DNA from: Natronorubrum halalkaliphilum
GTDB taxonomy: Archaea; Halobacteriota; Halobacteria; Halobacteriales; Natrialbaceae
Length of the DNA stretch: 64,000 nt
Assembly: GCF_009834785.1 (NCBI RefSeq)
Contig: NZ_WUYX01000070.1
Span: 83,622-147,621, forward strand
Reading direction: 5' to 3'
The notes beneath the pieces were generated by a model that did no database searches, was not told the DNA's origin, and worked only from the letters and a program-made list of their open reading frames with translations. Shown in pieces: positions 26,907 through 35,933 of this stretch (positions within the stretch are counted from its first letter, which is position 1; the number at the start of each line of letters is the position of its first letter). A program made the translations under genes and the position numbers.

Positions 26907-28057
26907 GCTGTTTCAACACCCCCGAGTAACCCGTCGGGCTTGATAATCAAGATCAGGATCATCAGTGTGAACGCCGCGATTTCGTTCATATCGGCCGGAA
27001 TCCACACGAGCGAGACGTTGATCGTGAGGCCGATCACGAGTGAGCCGACCAGGGCCCCGTAGATGGAGCCGATACCGCCGAGGATCACCGCGGCGAAGAT
27101 CAACAGCAGCAGGAACCAGCCGATGTTGATCGAGAACTGGCCCCGATCGAGGACGATGAGGTAGCCCGCGACGCCCGCGAGACCCGCACCGATCGTCCAG
27201 GTCGCGAAGATAACTCGTTCGGTCGGGATCCCGGTAATCAACGCGAGATCCTTGTTATCGGCCATCGCACGCATCGCCTTCCCCAGTTTCGTGTACTGGA
27301 GGAGGAGGTGGAGTCCGATGATCAGACCGACCGCGATTAACACGAGCGTCAGTTCGTGCAGGTTAACCCGGTCGAACGGAACCCACCACATCCAGTCGGG
27401 GAAGTCCTCAATGATCGGCGCGCTCGCCGTGGCCGAATGTGACTCGACGGTCCAGAACACGCCGATGATGTATCGCAACGCGAGCGCGACCCCGACGCTC
27501 GCGATCAGCAACGGGATACCACCCGTGTCGCGCATGCGTTTATACACGAGCCGATCGATGGCGAGTGCGACCCCGATCGTCAACAGCGCGGCCGCGACGA
27601 GTCCGACCAGGATCGCGACGGGCGAAGCCAACACGTCCATGCCGAGTTCGCCGCCCGTCGGCCCCGCTGGCGTCGGACTGAACAGTACGAGTTCGCCGAT
27701 ACCGTACATTCCCCAGCCGCCGATCACCCACGCGACCGCCCACCCGGAGAACGCGCCGGTCGTGACCAGGTCGCCGTGCGAGAAATTAGCGAATCTGAGG
27801 ATACTGTACGTCATCGAGAGCCCGATTGCGGCCAGCGCGATGTACAGTGAGTCGACCAGCCCGTTCCACGTGTATCGCCAGAGTCGCCCCAGTGCGAGCT
27901 CGCCCATCGTCAGCCGACGAACGAGATCGATAAGGAGAATAGCGATTCCAAGGAGGAGGAGCAGTGCGAAGAGTTCCTGTCCCGATAGTGACGAGAGCCG
28001 GTCTCTCGTATCGTCGATGAGGTTCGAAACGTTGTCCCCTGTGTTACCAACACCCAT
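26903..28057 (-). CDS. livH: Branched-chain amino-acid-type ABC transporter permease (LivH-like)
   Basis: This 384-residue permease begins with a soluble/short hydrophobic lead and then the LivH pattern: SLYIALAAIGLSMTYSILRF, ANFSHGDLVTTGAFSGWAV, a coupling loop YTKLGKAMRAMADNKDLALI, and AVILGGIGSIYGALVGSLVI. It is the first gene of the minus-strand transporter operon; the substrate-binding lipoprotein is encoded at the operon's other end on the plus strand. Confidence 0.94.
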   Translation of the reverse strand: MGVGNTGDNVSNLIDDTRDRLSSLSGQELFALLLLLGIAILLIDLVRRLTMGELALGRLWRYTWNGLVDSLYIALAAIGLSMTYSILRFANFSHGDLVTTGAFSGWAVAWVIGGWGMYGIGELVLFSPTPAGPTGGELGMDVLASPVAILVGLVAAALLTIGVALAIDRLVYKRMRDTGGIPLLIASVGVALALRYIIGVFWTVESHSATASAPIIEDFPDWMWWVPFDRVNLHELTLVLIAVGLIIGLHLLLQYTKLGKAMRAMADNKDLALITGIPTERVIFATWTIGAGLAGVAGYLIVLDRGQFSINIGWFLLLLIFAAVILGGIGSIYGALVGSLVIGLTINVSLVWIPADMNEIAAFTLMILILIIKPDGLLGGVETA

Positions 28058-28370
28058 GTTACGTGCAAGGTTACGGTCCTAGTTGAAATACTTCACGCTA
28101 CCAATCACCAATGTGCGTATGAATTCGCCCGCCGGATTTATACCGAACGCCGTACGTCAATTCGTGACAGTTCAGACAATGATGGGGTCGTCACGGGACA
28201 ACTGGTGAGAGTGGACTGACAGGAGGGACCGGATGCGTGACGTTCCACCGTGCGTTTCGCGATGGCAGATAAACCAGTCCAGCTTCGGCAAATCGAGGGA
28301 CGTGACAACGATAGTAACTTAATTGCAGCATCTAGTAAGATATTTAGAATAGGGGGAATTTTTCCAAGCC
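28058..28370. other. Divergent promoter region between livH and the NSS transporter gene
   Basis: 313 bp. The minus-strand promoter is probably around ATTTATACC (28136-28144), which would give livH a leader of about 55 nt. The plus-strand side has the AT-rich stretch 28318-28350. No gene was recognised. Confidence 0.5.
28341..28348 (+). promoter_or_regulatory. TATA box of the NSS transporter gene
   Basis: TATTTAGA is centred 27 nt before the ATG at 28371, which fits a leaderless transcript. Confidence 0.6.
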
Positions 28371-29768
28371 ATGGTACAACGTGAAACATGGGCTACGAGG
28401 ACAGGGTTCATCCTGGCTGCAGTGGGGAGCGCAGTCGGGCTTGGCAATATCTGGCGATTTCCGTTCGTCACGGGCGAAGGCGGGGGAGCGGCATTTCTCC
28501 TCGTCTATCTGCTGTTCGTCGCACTGATCGGGTTTCCGGCAATTCTGGTCGAGTTCGTCGTCGGTCGCAGAACTGAACGAAACCCCGTCGGTGCGCTGCT
28601 CGAGTTGGGTGGTGACGCATGGAAGTACGTCGGTGCGATCTTCATCGTCACCGGATTCGTCATCCTCTCGTTCTACAGCGTCGTCGCGGGCTGGTTCATT
28701 CGCTACTTCCTCGAGGGCTTTCGCGGAAGCTACGCGAGCCACCTCGCGGGTTACGAGGACATCGCAGCCGAGGCCGGGGAGCCGACGGCAGCCATCATGT
28801 TCGGTGAATTGTCGACCGGTCTCGATGCGTTCTTCTTCCACACGCTCTTTATGGTGTTGACGATCGGCGTCGTCGCACTCGGCATCCGACGCGGGATCGA
28901 ACTCGCGGTGAAAGTGATGGTCCCGGCGATCATCGTCCTGCTCGTCGGCATGGCCGTCTGGGCGTTTACGCTCCCCGACGCCGGAGCCGGCTACTCGTAC
29001 TATCTCTCGCCGGAGTTCGGCGTCATCGTCGACAACTGGGCGGAACTGCTTCCCGCGGCCGCCGGACAGGCGTTCTTCACACTGTCGCTCGGGATGGGTG
29101 TGATGATCACCTACGCCTCCTACCTCGGCGAAGACCGTAATCTGACCAAAGACGGCGTCACGATCATCGGCTTCGACACTGGAATCGCGTTCCTGACCGG
29201 GCTCGTCGTCTTCCCGGTATTCTTCTCGGCGGGTATCACCGAACCGGGCGACGGTGGTGCCGGTGCAATCTTCATCTCGATGACCGACGCGTTCGCGACC
29301 ATCGGGGGCGGCCATCTGCTCGGTCTCCTCTTCTTCGGCACCGTCGCCATCGCCGCGCTCTCGAGTGCGATTTCGCTGCTCGAGGTCGTGACGGCCTACG
29401 TCATTGACGAGAAGGGAGTCGAACGATGGAAGGCCGCACTCGGCATGGGCGGCATCATCTACCTGCTCGGCGTCCCGGTCACCTACGACCTGATCTTCCT
29501 CGACCTGCTCGACGGCTTCGCGGATGGCGTCTTGCTGATTCTCGGTGCACTCCTGCTGGTGATCCTCGTCGGCTGGATCACGCCGAAGCTCGCCGTCCAG
29601 GAACTCGAGAAGGGGATCGGCGATCTCGGCGGTCTCGGCGCGGCCTGGATCTGGGCGATTCGCGTTCCGGTCCTCCTCGTGCTCGTCGTTTCCCTGTACC
29701 TGGGCGTCGTCGACTACGTCGAGTTCCTGACCGACGACTTCGCGGGCTGGATCGACGAAAACCTGTAA
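28371..29768 (+). CDS. Sodium-dependent transporter, neurotransmitter:sodium symporter (SNF) family
   Basis: This 465-residue protein matches bacterial/archaeal NSS carriers. The TM1 motif AAVGSAVGLGNIWRFPFVTG (about residues 15-34) holds the Na+ and substrate site residues, and the unwound GLGNIWRFP is clear. About 11-12 membrane helices follow, with SLGMGVMITYASYLGEDRNL and AALSSAISLLEVVTAYVIDE as family segments. It probably imports an amino acid or osmolyte with Na+, which is plentiful outside a halophile. It is monocistronic. Confidence 0.94.
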   Translation: MVQRETWATRTGFILAAVGSAVGLGNIWRFPFVTGEGGGAAFLLVYLLFVALIGFPAILVEFVVGRRTERNPVGALLELGGDAWKYVGAIFIVTGFVILSFYSVVAGWFIRYFLEGFRGSYASHLAGYEDIAAEAGEPTAAIMFGELSTGLDAFFFHTLFMVLTIGVVALGIRRGIELAVKVMVPAIIVLLVGMAVWAFTLPDAGAGYSYYLSPEFGVIVDNWAELLPAAAGQAFFTLSLGMGVMITYASYLGEDRNLTKDGVTIIGFDTGIAFLTGLVVFPVFFSAGITEPGDGGAGAIFISMTDAFATIGGGHLLGLLFFGTVAIAALSSAISLLEVVTAYVIDEKGVERWKAALGMGGIIYLLGVPVTYDLIFLDLLDGFADGVLLILGALLLVILVGWITPKLAVQELEKGIGDLGGLGAAWIWAIRVPVLLVLVVSLYLGVVDYVEFLTDDFAGWIDENL

Positions 29769-29794
29769 CCGCCGACGTTTGCTTTTCGCGGTTC

Positions 29795-30517
29795 CTACGC
29801 CTCGCCGTAGACCGGCACGGCAGCGCCGCTCGTTACCGCCGCGCCGTCGCTACAGAGAAAGGTCATCACGTCCGCGATCTCGGCGGGGTCGACCCACGAG
29901 TCGTGATCCGAGTCGGGCATCAGCTCTCGGTTCATCGGCGTGTCGATCACGCTCGGCATCACGCAGTTCGCGCGGACGGTCCCCCGGTTTTCCTCGGCGA
30001 GCGTCTCCGTCAGCAGTCGGATCCCCGCCTTCGTGATCCGGTAGGGGCCGTCACCCTCGCCGCCCTCGAGCGACGAGCGAGCGCTCACGCTGACGATCGC
30101 GCCCTCGGTTTCCCGTAAGTGCGACAGCGCGTGTTTCGAGGCCAGAAACGCCGTCTTCAAGTTAATATCCATCAGGAGCTCGAACTCCGCGAGGTCGGTC
30201 TCCTCGACGGGATCGCCGCCGCGCCAGGTGCCGGCGACGTTACACAAGTGGTCGATCCGACCGTGGTCGTCGACGATCGAAGAGACGAGCCGCTCGACGT
30301 CGGCTTCGTCCGTCAGATCTGCCTCGTAGAAGTGGGTGTCCGAATCGGGCTCGAGCAAGCTGTCTTCGTCGTCGGGGGCGACGACGTCGACGGCACAGAC
30401 GGTCGCACCGGCGGCCCTGAATCGATCGACCGCGGCGCTCCCGAGCGCGCCGCTTGCGCCGGTGATTACGGTGACGGCTCCATCGAAGTCGACGTCGAAC
30501 TCGGTCGGCGGTGACAT
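29795..30517 (-). CDS. SDR-family oxidoreductase
   Basis: This 240-residue protein has the classical short-chain dehydrogenase fold: NAD(P) loop TGASGALGSAA (about 17-27), a DVVAPDD acidic end of beta2 favouring NAD, NVAGTWRGGD, and the active site with SVSARSS followed by YRITK (Tyr-x3-Lys). The C-terminus PVYGEA is intact. Starts at 30544 and 30583 are also in frame; 30517 (MSPPTEFD) best fits family N-termini. The substrate is unknown. Confidence 0.88.
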   Translation of the reverse strand: MSPPTEFDVDFDGAVTVITGASGALGSAAVDRFRAAGATVCAVDVVAPDDEDSLLEPDSDTHFYEADLTDEADVERLVSSIVDDHGRIDHLCNVAGTWRGGDPVEETDLAEFELLMDINLKTAFLASKHALSHLRETEGAIVSVSARSSLEGGEGDGPYRITKAGIRLLTETLAEENRGTVRANCVMPSVIDTPMNRELMPDSDHDSWVDPAEIADVMTFLCSDGAAVTSGAAVPVYGEA

Positions 30518-30633
30518 ACCGTACGCTGGGACGGCCTGACGCATCAAGTTCGGGGTGGCAATGGCCGTCGCCGTCAGTGTCAACGGTACCGTCAGTGCCA
30601 GCGTCGCACAGCTCCGTCAACAGAGCCTCTGAC

Positions 30634-31086
30634 TCACGACGGCATCGGCGGCAGTGCGGCCCGCTGGAACCAGAAGTCCGCGACCGCTTCGACCATCGAC
30701 GCGTACTCGTCGGGGTCGGTCGGCTTGGTAAGGTAGGCGTTCGCCGCGAGCTCGTAGCTCTCGAGAACGTCCTCTATAGCGTTGGAACTCGTCAACACGA
30801 GGACCGGCATGCGTGTGAGTTTCGGATCGTCCTGGATCGTGTCGAGAAACTCGAGGCCGCCCATTCGAGGGAGATTCAGATCCAGGAGTACGAGATCAGG
30901 AAGGGAAGCGGAAGCGTCGTCGCTGCGCTTCCCTGAAAGGAACTCCAGCGCCTCGTCGCCGTCGGTGGCGACGTGGATCGTCGTCTCCGAGGGGAGTTCC
31001 TTGAACGCTTCTTCCGTGAGCCGAACGTCGCCCGGGTTATCTTCCACCAGGAGAATTTCGATCGGCTCCTCGAGTCGGGAAGTCAT
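30634..31086 (-). CDS. CheY-like response regulator
   Basis: This 150-residue protein is a lone receiver domain. Acidic pocket IEILLVEDNPGD (N-terminal), phosphoacceptor Asp in LVLLDLNLPRMGG, Thr in VLVLTSS and Lys in AYLTKPTDP are all present. The last 20 residues (VADFWFQRAALPPMPS) extend past the fold. No output domain or adjacent histidine kinase is in the window, so it acts as a stand-alone regulator of the haloarchaeal Rcp1-like type. Confidence 0.92.
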   Translation of the reverse strand: MTSRLEEPIEILLVEDNPGDVRLTEEAFKELPSETTIHVATDGDEALEFLSGKRSDDASASLPDLVLLDLNLPRMGGLEFLDTIQDDPKLTRMPVLVLTSSNAIEDVLESYELAANAYLTKPTDPDEYASMVEAVADFWFQRAALPPMPS

Positions 31087-31380
31087 GAATGGTCACCACG
31101 TACGACTGAAAAGTCGTGCTTGGAAGAGAGACATTGGATACTGTAATCATGTTCGTCTATATCCGGTAGCTGTTTAACGGTACTTGCTAAGTGCTTTGGA
31201 ACTCCCCGTTCGTTTGCTTGCCAAACCGCGTGACTGCGGATCGTTCCGTGAAGATATTCGGTTCGATTCGGCGAGCTTGACAGACGGCTCTTCCTGACTG
31301 TCTCGCCGCCACGACGGTCCCGCCTCGCTCGCCGAGTCCCGGCGTATCACTAAAGCCACTCGACGCCCTTGTACGACCGA

Positions 31381-32040
31381 ATGCGTTTGATCGCCCATCG
31401 AGGCTTCGCCGCGACGGCTCCGGAAAACACGATCGCGGCCGTTCGATCCGCAGCCGACTACGCAGACGCCGTCGAATTCGACGTTCGTCGCTGCGGGTCG
31501 GGAGAACTCGTCGTCATTCACGACGAGACGATCGACCGGGTGACCGACGGTGTCGGCGCAGTCGCCGACACGGATCTCTCCGAACTACGGACGATGACCG
31601 TCCTCGACTCCGGCGAGCGAGTGCCGACGCTCGAGGAACTGCTGGAGGCCCTCCCACCAACCGTCGAAGTCAACCTCGAAATGAAGGCAGAAGGAATCGC
31701 CGCGGACGTCCTCGAGGCCCTCGAGGGACTCGAGAACCGCGTGGTCACGACCTCCTTTCTACTACCGGAACTGCGGACGATTCGAGAACTCGACCCCGAC
31801 CAACCGACCGGACTGCTGGTCAGTCGCCACCTCGAGACGCCGGTCACGACCGCGGTCGAACTCGACTGCGACGTCATCGGTGCGAACTACTGGCGCTGCC
31901 TGACGACCGGTCTCGTCCCGCGTGCGGGGGCCGTCGATCTCGAGATACACGCGTGGTCCCTCGAGCGGCGACTAACGGCGAAACTCCTCGAACTGCGCGG
32001 CGTCGACTGCGTTTCGGCGGACCGACCGATCCGCGTCTGA
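31381..32040 (+). CDS. Glycerophosphodiester phosphodiesterase family protein
   Basis: This 219-residue protein has the GDPD core: LIAHRGFAATAPENTIAAV (catalytic His and the HRG/PENT motif), EFDVRRCGSGELVVIHDETI with the metal-binding Glu/Asp and second His, and a conserved EVNLEMKAEG. It hydrolyses glycerophosphodiesters to glycerol-3-phosphate and an alcohol; archaeal substrates could be glycerol-1-phosphate esters. The ATG at 31381 (MRLIAHRG) is preferred to 31369. The final strand ends DCVSADRPIRV. Confidence 0.92.
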   Translation: MRLIAHRGFAATAPENTIAAVRSAADYADAVEFDVRRCGSGELVVIHDETIDRVTDGVGAVADTDLSELRTMTVLDSGERVPTLEELLEALPPTVEVNLEMKAEGIAADVLEALEGLENRVVTTSFLLPELRTIRELDPDQPTGLLVSRHLETPVTTAVELDCDVIGANYWRCLTTGLVPRAGAVDLEIHAWSLERRLTAKLLELRGVDCVSADRPIRV

Positions 32041-32068
32041 GACCGCCGCTGTAGGGCACCGTCGCGGG

Positions 32069-32467
32069 CTACTCCCCGGCAACCGTCACCACGACCGTCC
32101 GCGTTCGCGGCCCGTCACACTCGACGAGAAAGACGGATTGCCACGTGCCGAGTGCGAGTTCGCCGTCCGCGATCGGGATCGTTACGTCGGGACCGATCAG
32201 CGCCGCGCGAAGGTGTGAGTCCGCATTTCCGTCCAGTTGATCGTGAGCGTGTCCCTCGTCCGGCACGAGATCGCGAAGGAACGACTCGAGGTCGCCGCGC
32301 AACCGCGGCTCGTCCTCCTGTACCGCGAGTCCGGCCGTCGTATGTTGAACGAACGCCGTCGCCGTTCCGGACTCGAGGCCGTCCGGGACGGCCGCGGCGA
32401 TCCGATCGGTCACGTCGACGGTCGTCAACCGCGAGTCGGTTTCAACGGTGAACGTCGACTGCGTCAT
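32069..32467 (-). CDS. YjbQ family protein (thiamine phosphate synthase-like)
   Basis: This 132-residue protein belongs to the YjbQ/UPF0047 family, which has weak thiamine-phosphate-synthase activity in some members. Characteristic parts are TAFVQHTTAGLAVQEDEPRL, GHAHDQLDGNADSHLRAALI and LALGTWQSVFLVECDGPRTR. Its ATG at 32467 begins MTQSTFTVETDSRL; longer in-frame starts lead into Arg-rich non-homologous sequence. It converges on the GDPD gene with a 28-bp gap. Confidence 0.9.
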   Translation of the reverse strand: MTQSTFTVETDSRLTTVDVTDRIAAAVPDGLESGTATAFVQHTTAGLAVQEDEPRLRGDLESFLRDLVPDEGHAHDQLDGNADSHLRAALIGPDVTIPIADGELALGTWQSVFLVECDGPRTRTVVVTVAGE

Positions 32468-32774
32468 ACCGAGTGCGACGAGCGCCAGCCACCACTGTTT
32501 TGCGGTCACCTCTAGTAGCCACTGGAACTCAGTGCACACCCGATCGCACGACGGGGGCGCGGTTCGAGGACGCGAGAACCGCGGAGACGCGAATAGCGCG
32601 GGATCACCGATCCCGCGAACCGTGCGAACGGCGCCACGCCGCCGCGAATAGACGGGGAGTGACCGACCCGTGAGCGAGCGCGATCGGCGTGTAAACAGTT
32701 CCAGTTGGGACGATATTCCCATCGCGGGAATCGGCGACGATTCGACGGCCACCGATCGCGACGACGGATTCAGG
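32468..32774. other. Intergenic region between YjbQ and HEAT-repeat genes
   Basis: 307 bp of normal composition with no supportable gene. The YjbQ promoter is expected just above 32490. Nothing else was recognised. Confidence 0.5.
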
Positions 32775-33797
32775 TTACGACAATCGCTCCAGCGCCCACT
32801 CCGCCCGTTCGCGCACGTCCGGATCCGGATCCCTGTTCGCGAGTGCCGCGAGTCGATCCGTCGCCGCCTCGAGTTCGCCGTGGGCGACCGCCACGCACGC
32901 GTTCGCTCGGACGCGGTCGTGATCGTCCGTCAGTAGCGCGAGCAACGGACCGTCCGCAGCGTCGAATTCGGCACCGGTTCCCGCGGCCACCCGAGCGATC
33001 GCGACCGCGGCGTTGGCCCGCGTGTCCGGATCGGCATGCTCGAGTGCGGCCGCGAGCTCGGGTCGGGCCGGTTCAACGGCCGACGGCGCGTGACGCGCCA
33101 CGTCGGCGAGACAGCCGAGGGCGTTGTTGCGGAGCGAGGCGTCGTCGTGCTCGACGAGATCGACCGCCCGGTCGACGAACTCGAGGGAGGGCAGGGACGT
33201 CTCCGCTCGAGCCAGTCGACCCAGCGTCGAGAGGACCGAAACGCCGTTCGTGCCCGGGTTCGCGGCCAGCGCGTCGGTAAGGACCGGGACGGCCGGCTCG
33301 ATCGCGGCCGGCCGTTCCCGCGACACCCGTTGAAAGATGCGAAGTCCCCACCGATCGTAGTCGGATCGCCGGTCGATCACGCCGGCGATCGTCGCGGTGT
33401 GTTCGGCGACGGTGTCCGGTCGCTCCGCCGCGATGGCGGCGAGACAGCGGAGTAACTCAGCGGTGGCCGGCTGTGGGGCGCGGTCGTCGGCAAACGAGAC
33501 GATCTCGTCGATCGACGGAGCGACGTCTTCGGGCGATTCCATCGCGAGCTCCGCCAGACAGTACGCGATCGATCCGTGGAACTCCACCTCCTGCTCGAGC
33601 AGGGCACGGAGTTTCGGCACGGTCGGCAGACACGCGCCGGGGTGGTCGTCGAGGGTGTCGCGAATCGTTTCGACGGCGGCCCGCTGGGCCGTCGGCTCCT
33701 GTCGATCGAGTTGTGCGAGGACGGACGGCAGATCGAACGCAGCGCCGTTTCCGCGTCGCCGTTTGATCGCCTGGTCCCCATTCCCGTCCCCGTCCAT
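32775..33797 (-). CDS. HEAT-repeat protein
   Basis: This 340-residue protein is built of helical repeats with HEAT/PBS-lyase-like consensus: DDASLRNNALGCLADVARHA, DPDTRANAAVAIARVAAG, DDHDRVRANACVAVAHG and DPDVRERAEWALERLS repeat about every 33-38 residues in the C-terminal half, with more degenerate units before. Such proteins mediate protein-protein contacts. The N-terminus (MDGDGNGDQAIKRRRGNG) is polar. It is upstream-adjacent to no operon partner, and its partner is unknown. Confidence 0.85.
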   Translation of the reverse strand: MDGDGNGDQAIKRRRGNGAAFDLPSVLAQLDRQEPTAQRAAVETIRDTLDDHPGACLPTVPKLRALLEQEVEFHGSIAYCLAELAMESPEDVAPSIDEIVSFADDRAPQPATAELLRCLAAIAAERPDTVAEHTATIAGVIDRRSDYDRWGLRIFQRVSRERPAAIEPAVPVLTDALAANPGTNGVSVLSTLGRLARAETSLPSLEFVDRAVDLVEHDDASLRNNALGCLADVARHAPSAVEPARPELAAALEHADPDTRANAAVAIARVAAGTGAEFDAADGPLLALLTDDHDRVRANACVAVAHGELEAATDRLAALANRDPDPDVRERAEWALERLS

Positions 33798-33873
33798 AAC
33801 GTCCCGAGTATGTGCAATCCCCGATAAAAGCCTTCCGAGAGTTTTATGCGAAGCGTCTTGGGGAAAAGAAGTA

Positions 33874-35910
33874 TCAGGCGAGCCACTCGTCCGGTTTCGT
33901 GTCGTAATCGATGTCGTCGGCCGAGAGGTGTTCGACCTCCTCCCACGGAACGTCGTCGATCGTCACCTCGGTGCCGTCGTACCGGATCAGTTTGCCGCGT
34001 TCTTCGGGTTCGGGCTCGCGGTTGCGACGCTTGGCGACCTCGATATCGTGCTCGTCGATCTCTTTGACGATCGTCAGCAGGTTCACCGGTCGTCCCCAGA
34101 GCTCGAAGATCCGCTTGAGCGTCTCGCGAGCCTGCCCGATATCGAGCATGACGCCGTTGTACTGGTGGCCGAGCAGCAGTTCGTTGGCGTTGTTGTAGTT
34201 CCCGTCGTAGACCGCGATCGTCGGCTTCCCGAAGTTGGTAAACTGCAACAGCAGCTTCTTCTTGACGTCTTCGGCCATGTCGCTCGCGACGTGGAACTGC
34301 CCCGTCGCCTGGGAGTGTTCGTAGGTGAAGTAGTTGTTCTCCGTGATGAACTCCGTCGTGAGGAACTCGTCGAGGAAGGTGACGTCGTTGTGGTTCTCCC
34401 GGATGTCGTACATGCGATCCCAACCCGCGGCAAAGTCCACGTCCGCGAGGGCCTCCTCGACGCTCTCGTAGCGCGCGTCGTCGAAGAGGTAGCGTCCGAT
34501 CTGCTCGAGGTCGTTCTGGCTGACCCGAGTCAGGAACCCGCGGTGCTGGCGCTTGACCAGCGAGTAGTGACGCCGCGCGAGCCCCTCGTAGGTCAGGACC
34601 TTCCATGGATAGGACTCGACATCGATCTCGCCGTTGCGAGCCCGCTCGAGGGCCTCGTGGTCGACCCACTCGTCGGGGACCGTCTCGAGTTGATCGAGCG
34701 TGTCCGGCGCGATGGTATCGATCGCTTCCGGCGGCTCGAGCGTCTCGAGCACGTCGTTGAAGTCGACGACATCCATCAGGTTGCGCCACGAGACGCCCTC
34801 GACGCGCAGCAGTTGTTCGAGGACTTCCCGGCGGTTCGTCCGGTTCTCGACGTACTCCCACAGCTCCATGCCGAGGCTGTAGGGATTGAGGCCGCCCGAC
34901 GCGAGGACTTTCGCCATGTGATCGGCGTAGTTCATGAACTCGTCGTCGCCGGCGAAGGCCTCGTCGGTCATCATCGTGGACTCCCAGTAGGCGGCCCAGC
35001 CCTCGTTCATCACCTTCGTCATCTTCTGGGCGGCGAAGTAGTAGGCCTCCGCGCGCATCATATCGAGGATGTCGCGTTGCCACTCCGCCATCTCGGCTGC
35101 CCGACCCGCCTCGTCGTCGTACTGCTTGCCGTGTTCGCGGACGAACGCGAGAACGTCCTTCTGGGGTTCTTCGGGGAACGTAAGCGCCTCGTCGCTCTCC
35201 TCGAGTTTCTCGAGCCACTCCTCGTCGAAGACCTCGCCCTTGATTTCGTCCGAGAGGCCGAGTTCGTCCAATTTCTCGGCGAGGTCGTCGTCGAGGTCCT
35301 CGAGTTCCTCGGCCGGTCCGTCGACGTCCAGTCGCCGCTGGAACACCTGGTGCTGATCGATGTTGTCCTCCAGCGAGAGACAGTGATCGATCCACTTCTC
35401 GACCTCGGCCCGGTCGATATCGGGGTCTGACATGTACTCGTCAATCGCCCGCGCGTGGCGCTCGAGCATTGCCGCAGCGTTGACCTGCTCTTCGTCGGCG
35501 CGGCCGCTGGTGAAGAGGCCGAACCACTCGTTGTTCGCGAAGAAGTCGGAGTGGGCCTCGACGTGGGTGATGACGGCCTTCTGGTCGGCGATGGTGTTGG
35601 ACTCCTGGAGGAAGGCGTGGGCCGGATTGTCGTTGTTGACGATCTCGAAGGCCTTCCCGCCGCCGTACTGACCCTGCTTCTGTTGTTTATCGTACTGCAT
35701 TCCCCACCGCCAGTGCGGGTAGCGGCTTTGGAACCCGCCGTAGGCGATGAGTTCGTTCATCTCGTCGTAGTCGATGATCCAGTACTTGACCGCGTAGGGG
35801 TCGAGGCCTAGCTTCAGGGCGAGGTTCCGGGCTTCGTCGACCGGTTCCTCGAGATCACTGGCGATCGCCTGTTTGCGGAATCGGTCCGCGTTGGAGTTTC
35901 GTTTACTCAT
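33874..35910 (-). CDS. SpoVR family protein
   Basis: This 678-residue protein matches SpoVR/YcgB. Family parts include YWIIDYDEMNELIAYGGFQS, RYPHWRWGMQYDKQQ, YGGGKAFEIVNNDNPAHAFL, then VITHVEAHSDFFANNEWF and SGGLNPYSLGMELWEYVENR. The function is unclear; in bacteria it is cotranscribed with PrkA and YeaH/DUF444 in stress or sporulation operons, as here. It is the last gene of the four-gene minus-strand operon, 23 bp after the DUF444 gene. The start at 35910 (MSKRNSNADRF) is preferred to 35919. An acidic insert lies near residues 220-260. Confidence 0.94.
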   Translation of the reverse strand: MSKRNSNADRFRKQAIASDLEEPVDEARNLALKLGLDPYAVKYWIIDYDEMNELIAYGGFQSRYPHWRWGMQYDKQQKQGQYGGGKAFEIVNNDNPAHAFLQESNTIADQKAVITHVEAHSDFFANNEWFGLFTSGRADEEQVNAAAMLERHARAIDEYMSDPDIDRAEVEKWIDHCLSLEDNIDQHQVFQRRLDVDGPAEELEDLDDDLAEKLDELGLSDEIKGEVFDEEWLEKLEESDEALTFPEEPQKDVLAFVREHGKQYDDEAGRAAEMAEWQRDILDMMRAEAYYFAAQKMTKVMNEGWAAYWESTMMTDEAFAGDDEFMNYADHMAKVLASGGLNPYSLGMELWEYVENRTNRREVLEQLLRVEGVSWRNLMDVVDFNDVLETLEPPEAIDTIAPDTLDQLETVPDEWVDHEALERARNGEIDVESYPWKVLTYEGLARRHYSLVKRQHRGFLTRVSQNDLEQIGRYLFDDARYESVEEALADVDFAAGWDRMYDIRENHNDVTFLDEFLTTEFITENNYFTYEHSQATGQFHVASDMAEDVKKKLLLQFTNFGKPTIAVYDGNYNNANELLLGHQYNGVMLDIGQARETLKRIFELWGRPVNLLTIVKEIDEHDIEVAKRRNREPEPEERGKLIRYDGTEVTIDDVPWEEVEHLSADDIDYDTKPDEWLA

Positions 35911-35933
35911 GAAAATCACCCGCCTTCGCTTCG